Below, piece after piece: positions 1 through 5,549 of a stretch of DNA of 6,217 bases; within the stretch, counting starts at the first letter, position 1; the number at the start of each line of letters is the position of its first letter. Under the pieces are notes generated by a model that saw only the letters and a list, made by a program, of their open reading frames with translations, did no database searches and was not told the DNA's origin. The translations under genes and the position numbers were made by a program. This DNA comes from Tidjanibacter sp. (GTDB lineage: Bacteria; Bacteroidota; Bacteroidia; Bacteroidales; Rikenellaceae), in assembly GCA_017547065.1 (NCBI GenBank), contig JAFYRC010000056.1, positions 1-6,217 on the forward strand, in the 5' to 3' direction.

Positions 1-72
1 CAGTACGTTGATAATCAGAAGGTCCTTAACCACCGGAGGCATTACAAACTGACTTCTATAATAGCTATTCAT
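1..72 (-). CDS. Rhomboid-family intramembrane serine protease, N-terminal fragment
   Basis: Only the first 24 codons are in the window; the gene continues past the left edge. From the ATG at 70-72 the frame stays open to base 1. It reads a short polar tail (MNSYYRSQF) and then MPPVVKDLLIINVL, which resembles the start of Bacteroidota rhomboid proteases just before the first membrane helix. Rhomboids cut membrane proteins inside the bilayer with a Ser-His dyad, but those residues lie outside the window, so activity cannot be judged. The gene follows mutL on the same strand with 57 bp between, an order I recall from other Bacteroidota. The sequence just before the ATG is purine-rich (AGAGAAAA). 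A second in-frame ATG at codon 11 is a possible alternative start. The call rests on the short N-terminal match plus gene order. Confidence 0.6.
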   Translation of the reverse strand, partial: MNSYYRSQFVMPPVVKDLLIINVL

Positions 73-86
73 TTTTCTCTACTCTT

Positions 87-114
87 GGCCGTTGGCCGTT
101 AGCCATTAGCCGTT
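87..114. repeat. Heptanucleotide tandem array 1 (four units, TTRGCCR type)
   Basis: Four consecutive 7-bp units, two of GGCCGTT followed by AGCCATT and AGCCGTT, then a T run. The array fills half of the mutL-rhomboid gap and ends 14 nt before the rhomboid ATG. It resembles the reverse complement of array 6 (5619-5646). Confidence 0.85.
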
Positions 115-129
115 TTTTGTTACTCAAAA

Positions 130-2010
130 TTAGAAAAGGTTTCTTACTTCGCCCTCCTCAAAGACCTTCACCACAGGCCTACCGTCGGGCGTAAGGCTAC
201 AATCGGCACAACCCCTCAGGTCAACCAACAGGGCCTCTACCTCGGCCTGCGAGAGGGCCTTGATGTTGCGGGTGCGCGAAAGGAGCATTGCTGCATTCTC
301 CCTACGACGTTTCTCCGAAAGATTGACTCCATCCCTAAATGTGTCAATCATATCGTAGACAACCTCTTCGAGCATTTCGAGGCTCACGTCGGCAGGTAGA
401 GTGGAGAACTCCACAGTGTTGGCGTCCTGAATGGTATAGTCGAAACCGAAGGCAACAAAGTTGTCGTAGTTTTCACCCAGCAGTTCCACATCGTCGGCCG
501 AAAGCACCAATCGTTCGGGGAACAGAAGGGTCTGGCCCATGGTGTTACCGCTGGCCAGCATTGTCATGTAGTGTCGGTAGCGCACCACCTCGGTTGCCCT
601 GGCAAGGTTTACCACCGCCAAGCGTCCGCCCAACGAGGTTGCCACATAACCACCACCCAGCTGTACGGCTCCAACAAAGCCCTCCGAGCCCATTTCCAGC
701 TCCAACTCACCCTGATTAACCTCTGCGCCGTCGCCCTCAATAAACTCGATAATGGAGCTGTCAAACTCCTTCTCTGCGGGCAACTCTTCGCTTGCAGGAT
801 AGGGATCGAAGAAGTCGCTCACGCCACCACTGCGTCGACCGCCCCCGGCCGCCACACTCCTACTACCCGCACCTTTGTTTGCGCTCTCATAGGCCTCGTT
901 CTCAAAGGGATTGTAAAAGGGGTTAAAGGTCGAAGAGGGCATCTGCATAGCACTCCTCGACTTGCTACCGTCGAACACGGGAATCTCAACCTCACCCTCG
1001 TCCTCGAAGTCCATCATCGGAATCACACCCGTCTTGGCCAGCGACTCCCTCACGGCAGCATTAAGAATCTGCCAAATGGCGCCCTCGTCGGAGAACTTAA
1101 CCTCCGTCTTCTGGGGGTGTACGTTCACATCCACCCTGTCGGTATCCACCGTAAGGTAGAGGAAATAGGAGGGTTGAACGCCTGCGGGAATGAGTTTATC
1201 GTAGGCCATCACCACCGCTTTATGCAGGTAGGGGCTCTTGAAGAATCGTCCGTTGATGAAGAGATACTGATCGGCACCCCTCTTTTTGGCCACCTCAGGG
1301 CGGCACACAAAACCCTCCACCTTCACCAGCGAGGTGTTTGTGCCAACCTCCAACAGATTGGCCGCCACCGACTTGCCCATAAGTCCTGCAATGCGGCTTT
1401 TGAGCGTACCGATAGGGAGGTTGTAGAGCGGAGCGTCGTCCTTGTAGAGCGCAAAGGCAACCTCGGGGTGACACAGCGCCACCCTGCGGAACTCGGTCTT
1501 AATCTTTGCCGCCTCCTTCTCACTATCCTCAATAAACTTCCTGCGGGCAGGCACATTGAAGAAGAGGTTACGCACCTTGAAAGTGGAGCCCTGGGGAGCC
1601 ACCACAGCCTCCTGCGACACAAACTTACCTCCCTCCACAACAATTTTCACGCCCAACTCCTCATCGGCCGTGCGTGTGGTCAGCTCCACCTGCGACACCG
1701 CAGCAATCGAAGCCAAAGCCTCGCCCCTGAAACCAAAGGTCGAGAGGCGGTAGATATCATCCAGGGAGGTGATTTTGCTGGTTGCGTGCTTGTCGAAGGC
1801 GAGCCTTGCATCGGCAGGCTCCATACCCTCGCCATTGTCGGTCACCTGTATGAGCTCCCTACCGTCGGCACGAAAGCCCACAGTTACGAGCGTAGCACCC
1901 GCATCAATGGCATTCTCGGTCATCTCCTTGACCACCGACGAAGGGTTACCCACAACCTCTCCGGCAGCAATCTGATTCGACACACAATCGGGCAAAAGTC
2001 TAATCTTCAT
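130..2010 (-). CDS. mutL: DNA mismatch repair protein MutL
   Basis: A 626-residue MutL, the ATPase that links mismatch recognition by MutS to downstream repair. The N-terminal GHKL ATPase is well conserved: QIAAGEVV at 13-20, catalytic Glu29 and Asn33 in KEMTENAIDAG, DNGEGM at 58-63, HATSKI at 75-80, GFRGEAL at 93-99, PARRKF at 154-159, and the transducer motif VDVNVHPQKTEV with Lys301. Residues about 335-440 form an acidic, low-complexity linker before the C-terminal dimerisation domain. Where nuclease-type MutL has DQHAxxExxxxE, residues 468-479 here keep only one Glu (E474), so this copy is probably not an endonuclease. Residues 21-22 read GN where ER or QR is usual. I chose the ATG at 2008-2010 because it matches the family start (MKIRLLP) and follows a purine-rich GAGAAGAG. 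An ATG 23 codons upstream would add a tail coded by the alternating GC tract and is unlikely. Confidence 0.96.
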   Translation of the reverse strand: MKIRLLPDCVSNQIAAGEVVGNPSSVVKEMTENAIDAGATLVTVGFRADGRELIQVTDNGEGMEPADARLAFDKHATSKITSLDDIYRLSTFGFRGEALASIAAVSQVELTTRTADEELGVKIVVEGGKFVSQEAVVAPQGSTFKVRNLFFNVPARRKFIEDSEKEAAKIKTEFRRVALCHPEVAFALYKDDAPLYNLPIGTLKSRIAGLMGKSVAANLLEVGTNTSLVKVEGFVCRPEVAKKRGADQYLFINGRFFKSPYLHKAVVMAYDKLIPAGVQPSYFLYLTVDTDRVDVNVHPQKTEVKFSDEGAIWQILNAAVRESLAKTGVIPMMDFEDEGEVEIPVFDGSKSRSAMQMPSSTFNPFYNPFENEAYESANKGAGSRSVAAGGGRRSGGVSDFFDPYPASEELPAEKEFDSSIIEFIEGDGAEVNQGELELEMGSEGFVGAVQLGGGYVATSLGGRLAVVNLARATEVVRYRHYMTMLASGNTMGQTLLFPERLVLSADDVELLGENYDNFVAFGFDYTIQDANTVEFSTLPADVSLEMLEEVVYDMIDTFRDGVNLSEKRRRENAAMLLSRTRNIKALSQAEVEALLVDLRGCADCSLTPDGRPVVKVFEEGEVRNLF

Positions 2011-2030
2011 TCTCTTCTCTGTTGTTGAGT

Positions 2031-2082
2031 TATGTGTGCGCTCGCGCGCGTGTATGCAAATGTGCGCACGAGGGCGCACACA
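2031..2082. other. Alternating purine-pyrimidine tract within a dyad, upstream of mutL
   Basis: Runs of strict purine-pyrimidine alternation lie at 2031-2040, 2043-2058 (CG repeats passing into TG/TA) and 2061-2070. Such DNA is prone to adopt the left-handed Z form under negative supercoiling. The outer ends are a perfect 9-bp inverted repeat, TGTGTGCGC at 2033-2041 and GCGCACACA at 2074-2082, with partial pairing inside. It lies 21-72 bp before the mutL start, within the 134-bp gap after the small membrane-protein gene. No -7 box is evident in this gap. Function is unknown. Confidence 0.6.
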
Positions 2083-2144
2083 GCACTATTCCTTAATCGG
2101 CTTCGGGGTGTAAGAGGCTCACAATAGAGTCCTCACCCATCGGC

Positions 2145-2456
2145 CTAAAAATTGAAAGTTTCAATAATCGATTTTGTCAGCATCACCACGCCAACCACCA
2201 ATAACACCACAAACAACAAGCGCATCTTGTTGCTCTGGCGACGTGAAGCCATCGAGCGCTCGGCCTCCTGCTGGCGACGCTCACTGCGCGCACGGAGCAA
2301 ATCTCCGGGCTTACGCTCTCGGTCCTCCTCCTCTTTGGGGGCGTGTCCGAGCTCTATACGGCGCTGATTGCGAGCCTCCTGCTCGGCATCGTAGTAGCGG
2401 GGGTTGTAGCTAAACTGACGGGGCTTACGCCTCAACGACTGACCTATTCCAAACAT
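2145..2456 (-). CDS. Small single-pass membrane protein of unknown function
   Basis: A 103-residue protein. The N-terminus (KPRQFSYNPRYYD, residues 11-23) looks like a conserved motif that I associate with small uncharacterised Bacteroidota proteins encoded near mutL. Residues 24-77 are strongly charged, mostly Arg, Glu and Gln, and probably helical. Residues about 79-96 form one hydrophobic helix (RLLFVVLLVVGVVML), followed by a short tail ending FNF. There is no signal peptide. With the Arg/Lys-rich segment before the helix, the positive-inside rule places the long N-terminal part in the cytoplasm, making it a tail-anchored type protein. It sits between dnaJ (68 bp upstream) and mutL (134 bp downstream) on the same strand and is probably co-transcribed with them. 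I cannot assign a function. The ATG at 2454-2456 is the only sensible start. Confidence 0.85.
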   Translation of the reverse strand: MFGIGQSLRRKPRQFSYNPRYYDAEQEARNQRRIELGHAPKEEEDRERKPGDLLRARSERRQQEAERSMASRRQSNKMRLLFVVLLVVGVVMLTKSIIETFNF

Positions 2457-2487
2457 TCTTCTTGGTTTTTTGTGGGTTGTACTTCAC

Positions 2488-2507
2488 GGCGAAACCGAAG
2501 GCCCGCC
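2488..2507 (-). other. Small hairpin with a possible UUCG loop between dnaJ and the membrane-protein gene
   Basis: On the minus strand GGCG pairs with CGCC. Two G-U pairs, a mismatch and a C-G pair then close a UUCG tetraloop. No T run follows, so it is not a classical terminator. It could slow transcription or protect an mRNA end. The pairing is weak and may be chance. Confidence 0.3.
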
Positions 2508-2524
2508 TACAAAAATACGTTATT

Positions 2525-3688
2525 TTATCCGAAAAAATTACGCATCCTCTCAAAAATATTCTGCTCACCACGCACCGTGTCGGTCTTTTTGAAGTTGGGC
2601 TGAGCAGCGAGTTTTTCGAGCAATTTCTTCTCCTCGCTATTGATTTTTGCGGGGATAATCACATCCACAACCACCAAGATATCGCCCCTGCCATAACCAT
2701 TCACCTCGGGCAGACCCTTGCCTTTCAGGCGCAACACCTTGCCAGCCTGGGTACCCGCAGCGATCTTGATGCGAGCCTTGGAGTCGATGGTGGGAACCTC
2801 CACCTCGCCACCAAGAATGGCGGTTGTTACGGGGATTTTCAAGTTGTGAATCAAGTCGTTACCATCCCTCATGAGCTCGGGGTTGTGTTCCTCCTCGATA
2901 ACCACCAGCAGGTCGCCATTGACACCTCCGTGGCGGGCAGCATTACCCTTGCCGCTCACCGACAGCTGCATGCCCTCGGCAACACCCGCAGGGATGCGGA
3001 TCTCCACAACCTCTTCGCCCCTGACAACACCCTCGCCACGGCACTTCGAGCAGGGCGACGTAATCACCTTACCCTCGCCACCACAAGTGGGGCACACCCT
3101 CTGAGTCTGGGCCCTACCGAAGAAGCTGTTGACGGTTTCGATTGTGTAGCCGGCACCATTACAGTTGGGACAGGTGGAGTAGGAATTGGAGTCCTTGGCA
3201 CCCGAACCGCCACACTGGTCGCAGGCCATAAGTTTGGAGATCTTAATCTTCTTGGTGCAACCCTCGGCAACCTCTTTGAGTGTGAGTTTCACCTTCACCC
3301 TCAGGTCGCTACCACGGTTGACACTCCTACCGCCACGGCTACCACCGCCGCCAAAACCTCCACCAAAGTGGCCACCGAAGATGTCGCCAAAGTTACGGAA
3401 GATGTCGTCCATGGTGAAGCCACCGCCACCAAAGCCGCCAAAGCCACCGCCCGCAGCGCCACCATCCATACCGGCGTGGCCAAACTGGTCGTAGCGTGCA
3501 CGCTTATCGTCGTTGGAGAGCACATCGTAGGCTTCGGCCGCCTCCTTGAACTTCTCCTCGGCCTCCTTATCTCCTGGGTTTTTGTCGGGGTGATACTTCA
3601 CCGCCGCCTTGCGATAGGCCTTCTTTATTTCGTCTGCGCTGGCGTTCTTCTCAACACCAAGCACTTCATAGTAATCACGTTTTGCCAT
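2525..3688 (-). CDS. dnaJ: Chaperone protein DnaJ (Hsp40, type I)
   Basis: A full-length 387-residue type I J-protein that delivers unfolded clients to DnaK and stimulates its ATPase in the cytoplasm. The J domain (about 4-67) carries HPD at 33-35, which contacts DnaK. A Gly/Phe-rich linker spans about 70-120 and includes an MDDIF segment near 93-97. The zinc domain has all four CxxCxGxG repeats, with cysteines at 156/159, 173/176, 199/202 and 213/216, enough for two zinc ions. The two substrate-binding beta domains and the C-terminal dimerisation segment follow and end at NFFG. The start [12 protein letters not shown] is the family norm. grpE lies upstream on the same strand, but 214 bp away with a hairpin, a leader stem-loop and a heptad array between. 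dnaJ may therefore have its own promoter, although I see no clear TAnnTTTG box for it. Confidence 0.98.
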   Translation of the reverse strand: MAKRDYYEVLGVEKNASADEIKKAYRKAAVKYHPDKNPGDKEAEEKFKEAAEAYDVLSNDDKRARYDQFGHAGMDGGAAGGGFGGFGGGGFTMDDIFRNFGDIFGGHFGGGFGGGGSRGGRSVNRGSDLRVKVKLTLKEVAEGCTKKIKISKLMACDQCGGSGAKDSNSYSTCPNCNGAGYTIETVNSFFGRAQTQRVCPTCGGEGKVITSPCSKCRGEGVVRGEEVVEIRIPAGVAEGMQLSVSGKGNAARHGGVNGDLLVVIEEEHNPELMRDGNDLIHNLKIPVTTAILGGEVEVPTIDSKARIKIAAGTQAGKVLRLKGKGLPEVNGYGRGDILVVVDVIIPAKINSEEKKLLEKLAAQPNFKKTDTVRGEQNIFERMRNFFG

Positions 3689-3701
3689 TTTTTCTTCTTT
3701 T

Positions 3702-3732
3702 GTCTAACGTCAAACGACAAATGTCTAACGTC
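3702..3732. repeat. Heptanucleotide tandem array 2 (GTCTAAC type) in the dnaJ leader
   Basis: Four 7-bp units plus three bases: GTCTAAC, GTCAAAC, GACAAAT, GTCTAAC, then GTC, running into eight Ts. It ends 13 nt before the dnaJ ATG, just beyond the purine-rich ribosome-binding stretch. Read on the minus strand the units are of the TTAGACR type, like array 5 at 4663-4683. Confidence 0.8.
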
Positions 3733-3753
3733 TTTTTTTTCATTGCAACTTTT

Positions 3754-3777
3754 AGGAAGTGAGGCCGCCCACCTCCC
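3754..3777 (-). promoter_or_regulatory. GC-rich stem-loop in the dnaJ leader
   Basis: In minus-strand RNA, GGAGGUGGG (3776 down to 3768) pairs fully with CUCACUUCC (3763 down to 3755), using two G-U pairs around a CGGC loop. One more G-U pair extends the stem. It lies about 66 nt before the dnaJ ATG. No T run follows, so it does not look like an intrinsic terminator. It could be a leader structure or attenuator. Function is inferred from position only. Confidence 0.35.
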
Positions 3778-3813
3778 AGCGAGTGCATATTGCGAGGGAA
3801 TTTCAAGACTTGG

Positions 3814-3865
3814 TTTTGATTTTGCTCCGCAGTTTACAAACGTAAATGAGGAAGCAAAATCAAAA
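3814..3865 (-). repeat. Conserved-core imperfect hairpin, copy A (3' of grpE)
   Basis: Two 24-base arms (3814-3837 and 3842-3865) flank a 4-base loop and give 22 base pairs. On the minus strand the outer 10 bp are AT-rich (TTTTGATTTT with AAAATCAAAA). The inner core runs GCT, extra T, CC, T against C, CA, then TTTAC, with an extra C in the other arm. The core, including all three imperfections, recurs in copy B at 4814-4855, while the outer stem does not. The hairpin starts 37 nt after the grpE stop. There is no T run, so it is not a textbook terminator, but the position suits a 3'-end element. Confidence 0.75.
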
Positions 3866-3902
3866 GCGTAACGCAGAAATTACCCACAAGATGTGCTCGC
3901 CA

Positions 3903-4490
3903 TTAGTCGCCTACAACCACTTTTGCGTAACGTATAACCTTATCTTTGAGCTTGTAACCTTTCTGTACCACGTCAATCACAAGACCCTTCTTGTCGTCGC
4001 CGGCGGGGAACTTGGCCACAGCCTCGTGCAGGTCGGTGTCGAGGGGCTGACCAATGGCCTCAATCTCACTCACACCCTTGATTTTGAGCGCGTCGGTCAT
4101 CTTCTGGGCAATGAGTTCCACACCCTCCCTCACGGCAGCCACATCGGTGGCATTCTGCATAGCCGCAAGGGCACGACCAAAGTCGTCCATCACACCGAGC
4201 ATCAGCTTGATAACATCCTCGCCACCGCTCTCAATGAGATCCATCTTCTCTTTGAGGGTACGCTTGCGATAGTTGTCAAACTCGGCACTCAGGCGAAGAT
4301 ATTTGTCTTTCCACTCGTCATTCTCGGCAGTGGCAGGTGCCGATTTGTCAGTCTGCTCGCCGGCAGGCTCTGCCACATTGTCAGCCTCAGGCTGCTGCTG
4401 TGTAGCATTTTCGGTGGTTGCTTGTGTGTTTTCGTCCTGACAAACCTCCTGATTTACAGTTGTTTGTTCGTTTTTAGTTTTCTTAACCAT
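3903..4490 (-). CDS. grpE: Nucleotide exchange factor GrpE
   Basis: A 195-residue GrpE, the dimeric factor that releases ADP from DnaK and so sets the pace of the chaperone cycle. Residues 1-58 are polar and rich in Gln, Thr, Glu and Ala, as expected of the disordered GrpE tail. A long coiled-coil helix (about 58-85) contains KYLRLSAEFDNYRKR. The four-helix bundle has MDDFGRAL at 101-108. The C-terminal beta domain reads HEAVAK at 155-160 and VQKGYKLKDKVIRYAKVVVG, the GrpE signature, with Tyr where many family members have Pro. The ATG at 4488-4490 is the first in frame and gives a normal length. grpE is followed by dnaJ, the usual heat-shock pairing. No CIRCE element (TTAGCACTC-type) is present upstream. 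A 14-bp palindrome lies 67 bp before the start. Confidence 0.97.
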   Translation of the reverse strand: MVKKTKNEQTTVNQEVCQDENTQATTENATQQQPEADNVAEPAGEQTDKSAPATAENDEWKDKYLRLSAEFDNYRKRTLKEKMDLIESGGEDVIKLMLGVMDDFGRALAAMQNATDVAAVREGVELIAQKMTDALKIKGVSEIEAIGQPLDTDLHEAVAKFPAGDDKKGLVIDVVQKGYKLKDKVIRYAKVVVGD

Positions 4491-4556
4491 ATCTCATTTT
4501 GTGTTGTTTCTAACCCTTATGGCTCAAAATGCGTGCCGACACCCTAAACTGACACG

Positions 4557-4570
4557 TTCGCACGTGCGAA
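4557..4570. promoter_or_regulatory. 14-bp perfect palindrome upstream of grpE
   Basis: TTCGCACGTGCGAA is its own reverse complement. It starts 67 bp before the grpE ATG. Directly upstream on the minus strand is TAAGTTGC (4578-4571), a poor match to the Bacteroidota -7 box TAnnTTTG, which would place the palindrome around the transcription start. It may be an operator or an early-transcript hairpin. Confidence 0.4.
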
Positions 4571-4575
4571 GCAAC

Positions 4576-4610
4576 TTAGTAATTAGTAGAGAGTAAAGAG
4601 TAATTAGTAA
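4576..4610. repeat. Heptanucleotide tandem array 3 (five units, TTAGTAA type)
   Basis: Five consecutive 7-bp units: TTAGTAA, TTAGTAG, two of AGAGTAA, then TTAGTAA, followed by an ATATTTTTT stretch. It lies directly upstream of the candidate grpE -7 box and would cover its -33 region. Confidence 0.85.
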
Positions 4611-4662
4611 ATATTTTTTGCGTAGTGGGCGTAGAAAGATAGGGCTGCTAGGGCAACTAGGC

Positions 4663-4683
4663 CATTACGTTAGACGTTGGACA
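4663..4683. repeat. Heptanucleotide array 5 (short, TTAGACG type)
   Basis: Three in-register 7-bp units, CATTACG, TTAGACG and TTGGACA, followed by an A run. The units resemble the reverse complement of array 2. It is short and degenerate, and is supported mainly by its likeness to the other arrays. Confidence 0.5.
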
Positions 4684-4692
4684 AAAAATGCA

Positions 4693-4752
4693 GAGAGCGG
4701 GATGAATGCAAGGCGGCGTCAGAATGACGCTTTCCCCATTTTGTCCGCACTC
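4693..4752. other. Nested stem-loop in the rplY-grpE gap
   Basis: The outer arms GAG-A-GCGG (4693-4700) and CCGC-A-CTC (4745-4752) pair 3+4 bp around one A-A mismatch. Inside is a perfect 6-bp hairpin, GCGTCA-GAA-TGACGC (4716-4730). It could be part of the rplY 3' end, a small RNA or a dispersed repeat. There is no coding signal and no clear promoter. Confidence 0.3.
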
Positions 4753-4806
4753 TTACTAACCTTCAACAGCAGTAAAAATGATTTTTGCGCGGGGAATTTT
4801 GTGCCA

Positions 4807-4855
4807 AACGAAAAGGTGGCTCCGCAGTTTGCTTGCGCAAATGAGGAAGCCACCT
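4807..4855 (-). terminator. Conserved-core hairpin, copy B; probable rplY terminator
   Basis: Arms at 4814-4832 and 4837-4855 form 17 base pairs. On the minus strand AGGTG pairs with CACCT, then the same core as copy A follows: GCT, bulged T, CC, T against C, CA, TTTGC, with an extra C on the other side. The loop is GCAA, a GNRA tetraloop, which suggests that the minus-strand RNA is the working form. It begins 41 nt after the rplY stop and is followed by TTTT then CGTTT, so it can act as a rho-independent terminator, though the T run is short. Confidence 0.65.
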
Positions 4856-4896
4856 ATTGAAGTGCGGTGCAAAAGTCACCCGCAACAAATCATTTT

Positions 4897-5454
4897 TTAG
4901 CGACCGCTCTGACGAGTTGCCAATACCGAAACCACAGGAGTGCTTGCGGGAGTGAGGATCTTCAAACCATCGAAGCTGAGGTCAGCTACGCTGATCGATT
5001 TACCAACACCCAACTCGGTGATGTCAATTACGAGCTCATCCAAGAGGTTCTCCTCCAAACCACAAACGGTGAGTTTGCGGCGCTCGATTTTGAGCTTACC
5101 ACCGGCCTTAACACCCTCCGAGTTACCAACGAGAGCGATGGGGAGCTCAACCGATACGGGTTTGCCCTCAGCTACGCGGTAGAAATCGATGTGCTGGCAG
5201 TAGTCCTTAACGGGGTGGAACTGGGTCTCACGCATTACACCCTTAACAACGGTACCATCGATATTGATCTCGATGATGTAGGTTTTGGGAGTGTAGAGGA
5301 TCTTCTTTGCCTCTGCAGCCTCAACGGAGAAGTGGATGGTCTCGCCACCGTTACCGTAGATTACGCAGGGGATGAGGCTCTCGCGACGGATGTCTTTTGC
5401 GCTCTTTTTGCCGAACTGGTCACGCTTAACAGCGTTAATCTGAATAGTTTGCAT
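4897..5454 (-). CDS. rplY: 50S ribosomal protein L25 / general stress protein Ctc
   Basis: A 185-residue long-form L25 (Ctc/TL5 type), which binds 5S rRNA in the large subunit. The N-terminal L25 domain (about 1-92) shows the family pattern GKKSAKDIRRE, IPCVIYG at 28-34 and a QFHPVKDYCQHIDFYRV block at 78-94. The C-terminal Ctc beta domain (about 97-180) has PVSVELPIALVGNSEGVK followed by AGGKL. The length fits Ctc proteins rather than the short E. coli form. The ATG at 5452-5454 matches the family start MQTIQINA. In many bacteria pth follows this gene; here a 406-bp gap and then grpE follow, and a hairpin with a T run closes the unit, so it is probably transcribed alone. A TATCTTTG -7 box lies about 90 bp upstream. 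The leader between can fold. Confidence 0.96.
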   Translation of the reverse strand: MQTIQINAVKRDQFGKKSAKDIRRESLIPCVIYGNGGETIHFSVEAAEAKKILYTPKTYIIEINIDGTVVKGVMRETQFHPVKDYCQHIDFYRVAEGKPVSVELPIALVGNSEGVKAGGKLKIERRKLTVCGLEENLLDELVIDITELGVGKSISVADLSFDGLKILTPASTPVVSVLATRQSGR

Positions 5455-5490
5455 AGTGCTTAAATGTATTAAAAATTAATGTTTACTTGG

Positions 5491-5537
5491 GCGACACTCA
5501 GTACGGTTCATGCAATCTCACCGTCCCCCATAGTCGC
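5491..5537 (-). promoter_or_regulatory. Nested stem-loop in the rplY leader
   Basis: In minus-strand RNA, GCGAC (5537-5533) pairs with GUCGC (5495-5491) as an outer stem. ACGGU (5524-5520) pairs with ACCGU (5507-5503) as an inner stem around a 12-nt loop. With a start predicted near 5541 the structure would occupy the first half of an about 87-nt leader. The position suggests an autoregulatory ribosomal-protein leader. This is inference from folding by eye. Confidence 0.4.
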
Positions 5538-5549
5538 TTGCGGCCGCAA
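5538..5549. promoter_or_regulatory. 12-bp palindrome at the rplY start region
   Basis: TTGCGGCCGCAA is perfectly palindromic and overlaps the last bases of the TATCTTTG box of rplY. It is GC-rich and sits where transcription should begin. It may be a regulator site or chance. Confidence 0.35.

Larger units (their letters stand above)
4491..4896. other. 406-bp intergenic region between rplY and grpE
   Basis: No convincing gene. An 80-codon open frame on the plus strand (4618-4860) lacks any family resemblance and ends inside hairpin copy B. From right to left the region holds hairpin copy B (4814-4855), a nested stem-loop (4693-4752), heptad array 5 (4663-4683), heptad array 3 (4576-4610), a weak -7-like box (4571-4578, minus strand) and a 14-bp palindrome (4557-4570). 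It must contain the grpE promoter and the end of the rplY transcript. Confidence 0.7.

Noticed and set aside
571..2028. Long plus-strand open frame (485 codons) opposite mutL
   Set aside because: It is antisense to a clear mutL, has no recognisable domain, and its composition mirrors the codon use of mutL.
2011..2079. Longer MutL start adding 23 residues
   Set aside because: The added tail is coded by the alternating GC tract, resembles no MutL N-terminus, and the ATG at 2010 fits the family and has a purine-rich site before it.
2094..2141. 15-codon minus-strand open frame just after the small membrane-protein gene
   Set aside because: Too short to judge; no ribosome site and no sign of a frameshifted gene end.
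3675..3788. 37-codon minus-strand open frame overlapping the dnaJ start by 14 nt
   Set aside because: It runs through the stem-loop and the heptad array, shows no protein-like composition and is probably chance. It could be a leader peptide, but nothing supports that.
2462..3871. Plus-strand open frame of 469 codons opposite dnaJ
   Set aside because: It mirrors the repetitive Gly/Phe and zinc-finger codons of dnaJ and ends inside hairpin copy A. No protein-family signal.
3814..4855. Hairpins A and B as integron attC sites or classical REP elements
   Set aside because: There are no attC R-box motifs, no GTAG foot of REP elements, and no integrase or transposase in the window. Conserved bulges alone do not prove either.
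4618..4860. 80-codon plus-strand open frame in the rplY-grpE gap
   Set aside because: It covers a heptad array, a stem-loop and hairpin copy B. Its C-terminus is just the translated hairpin, which also ends the false frame opposite dnaJ.
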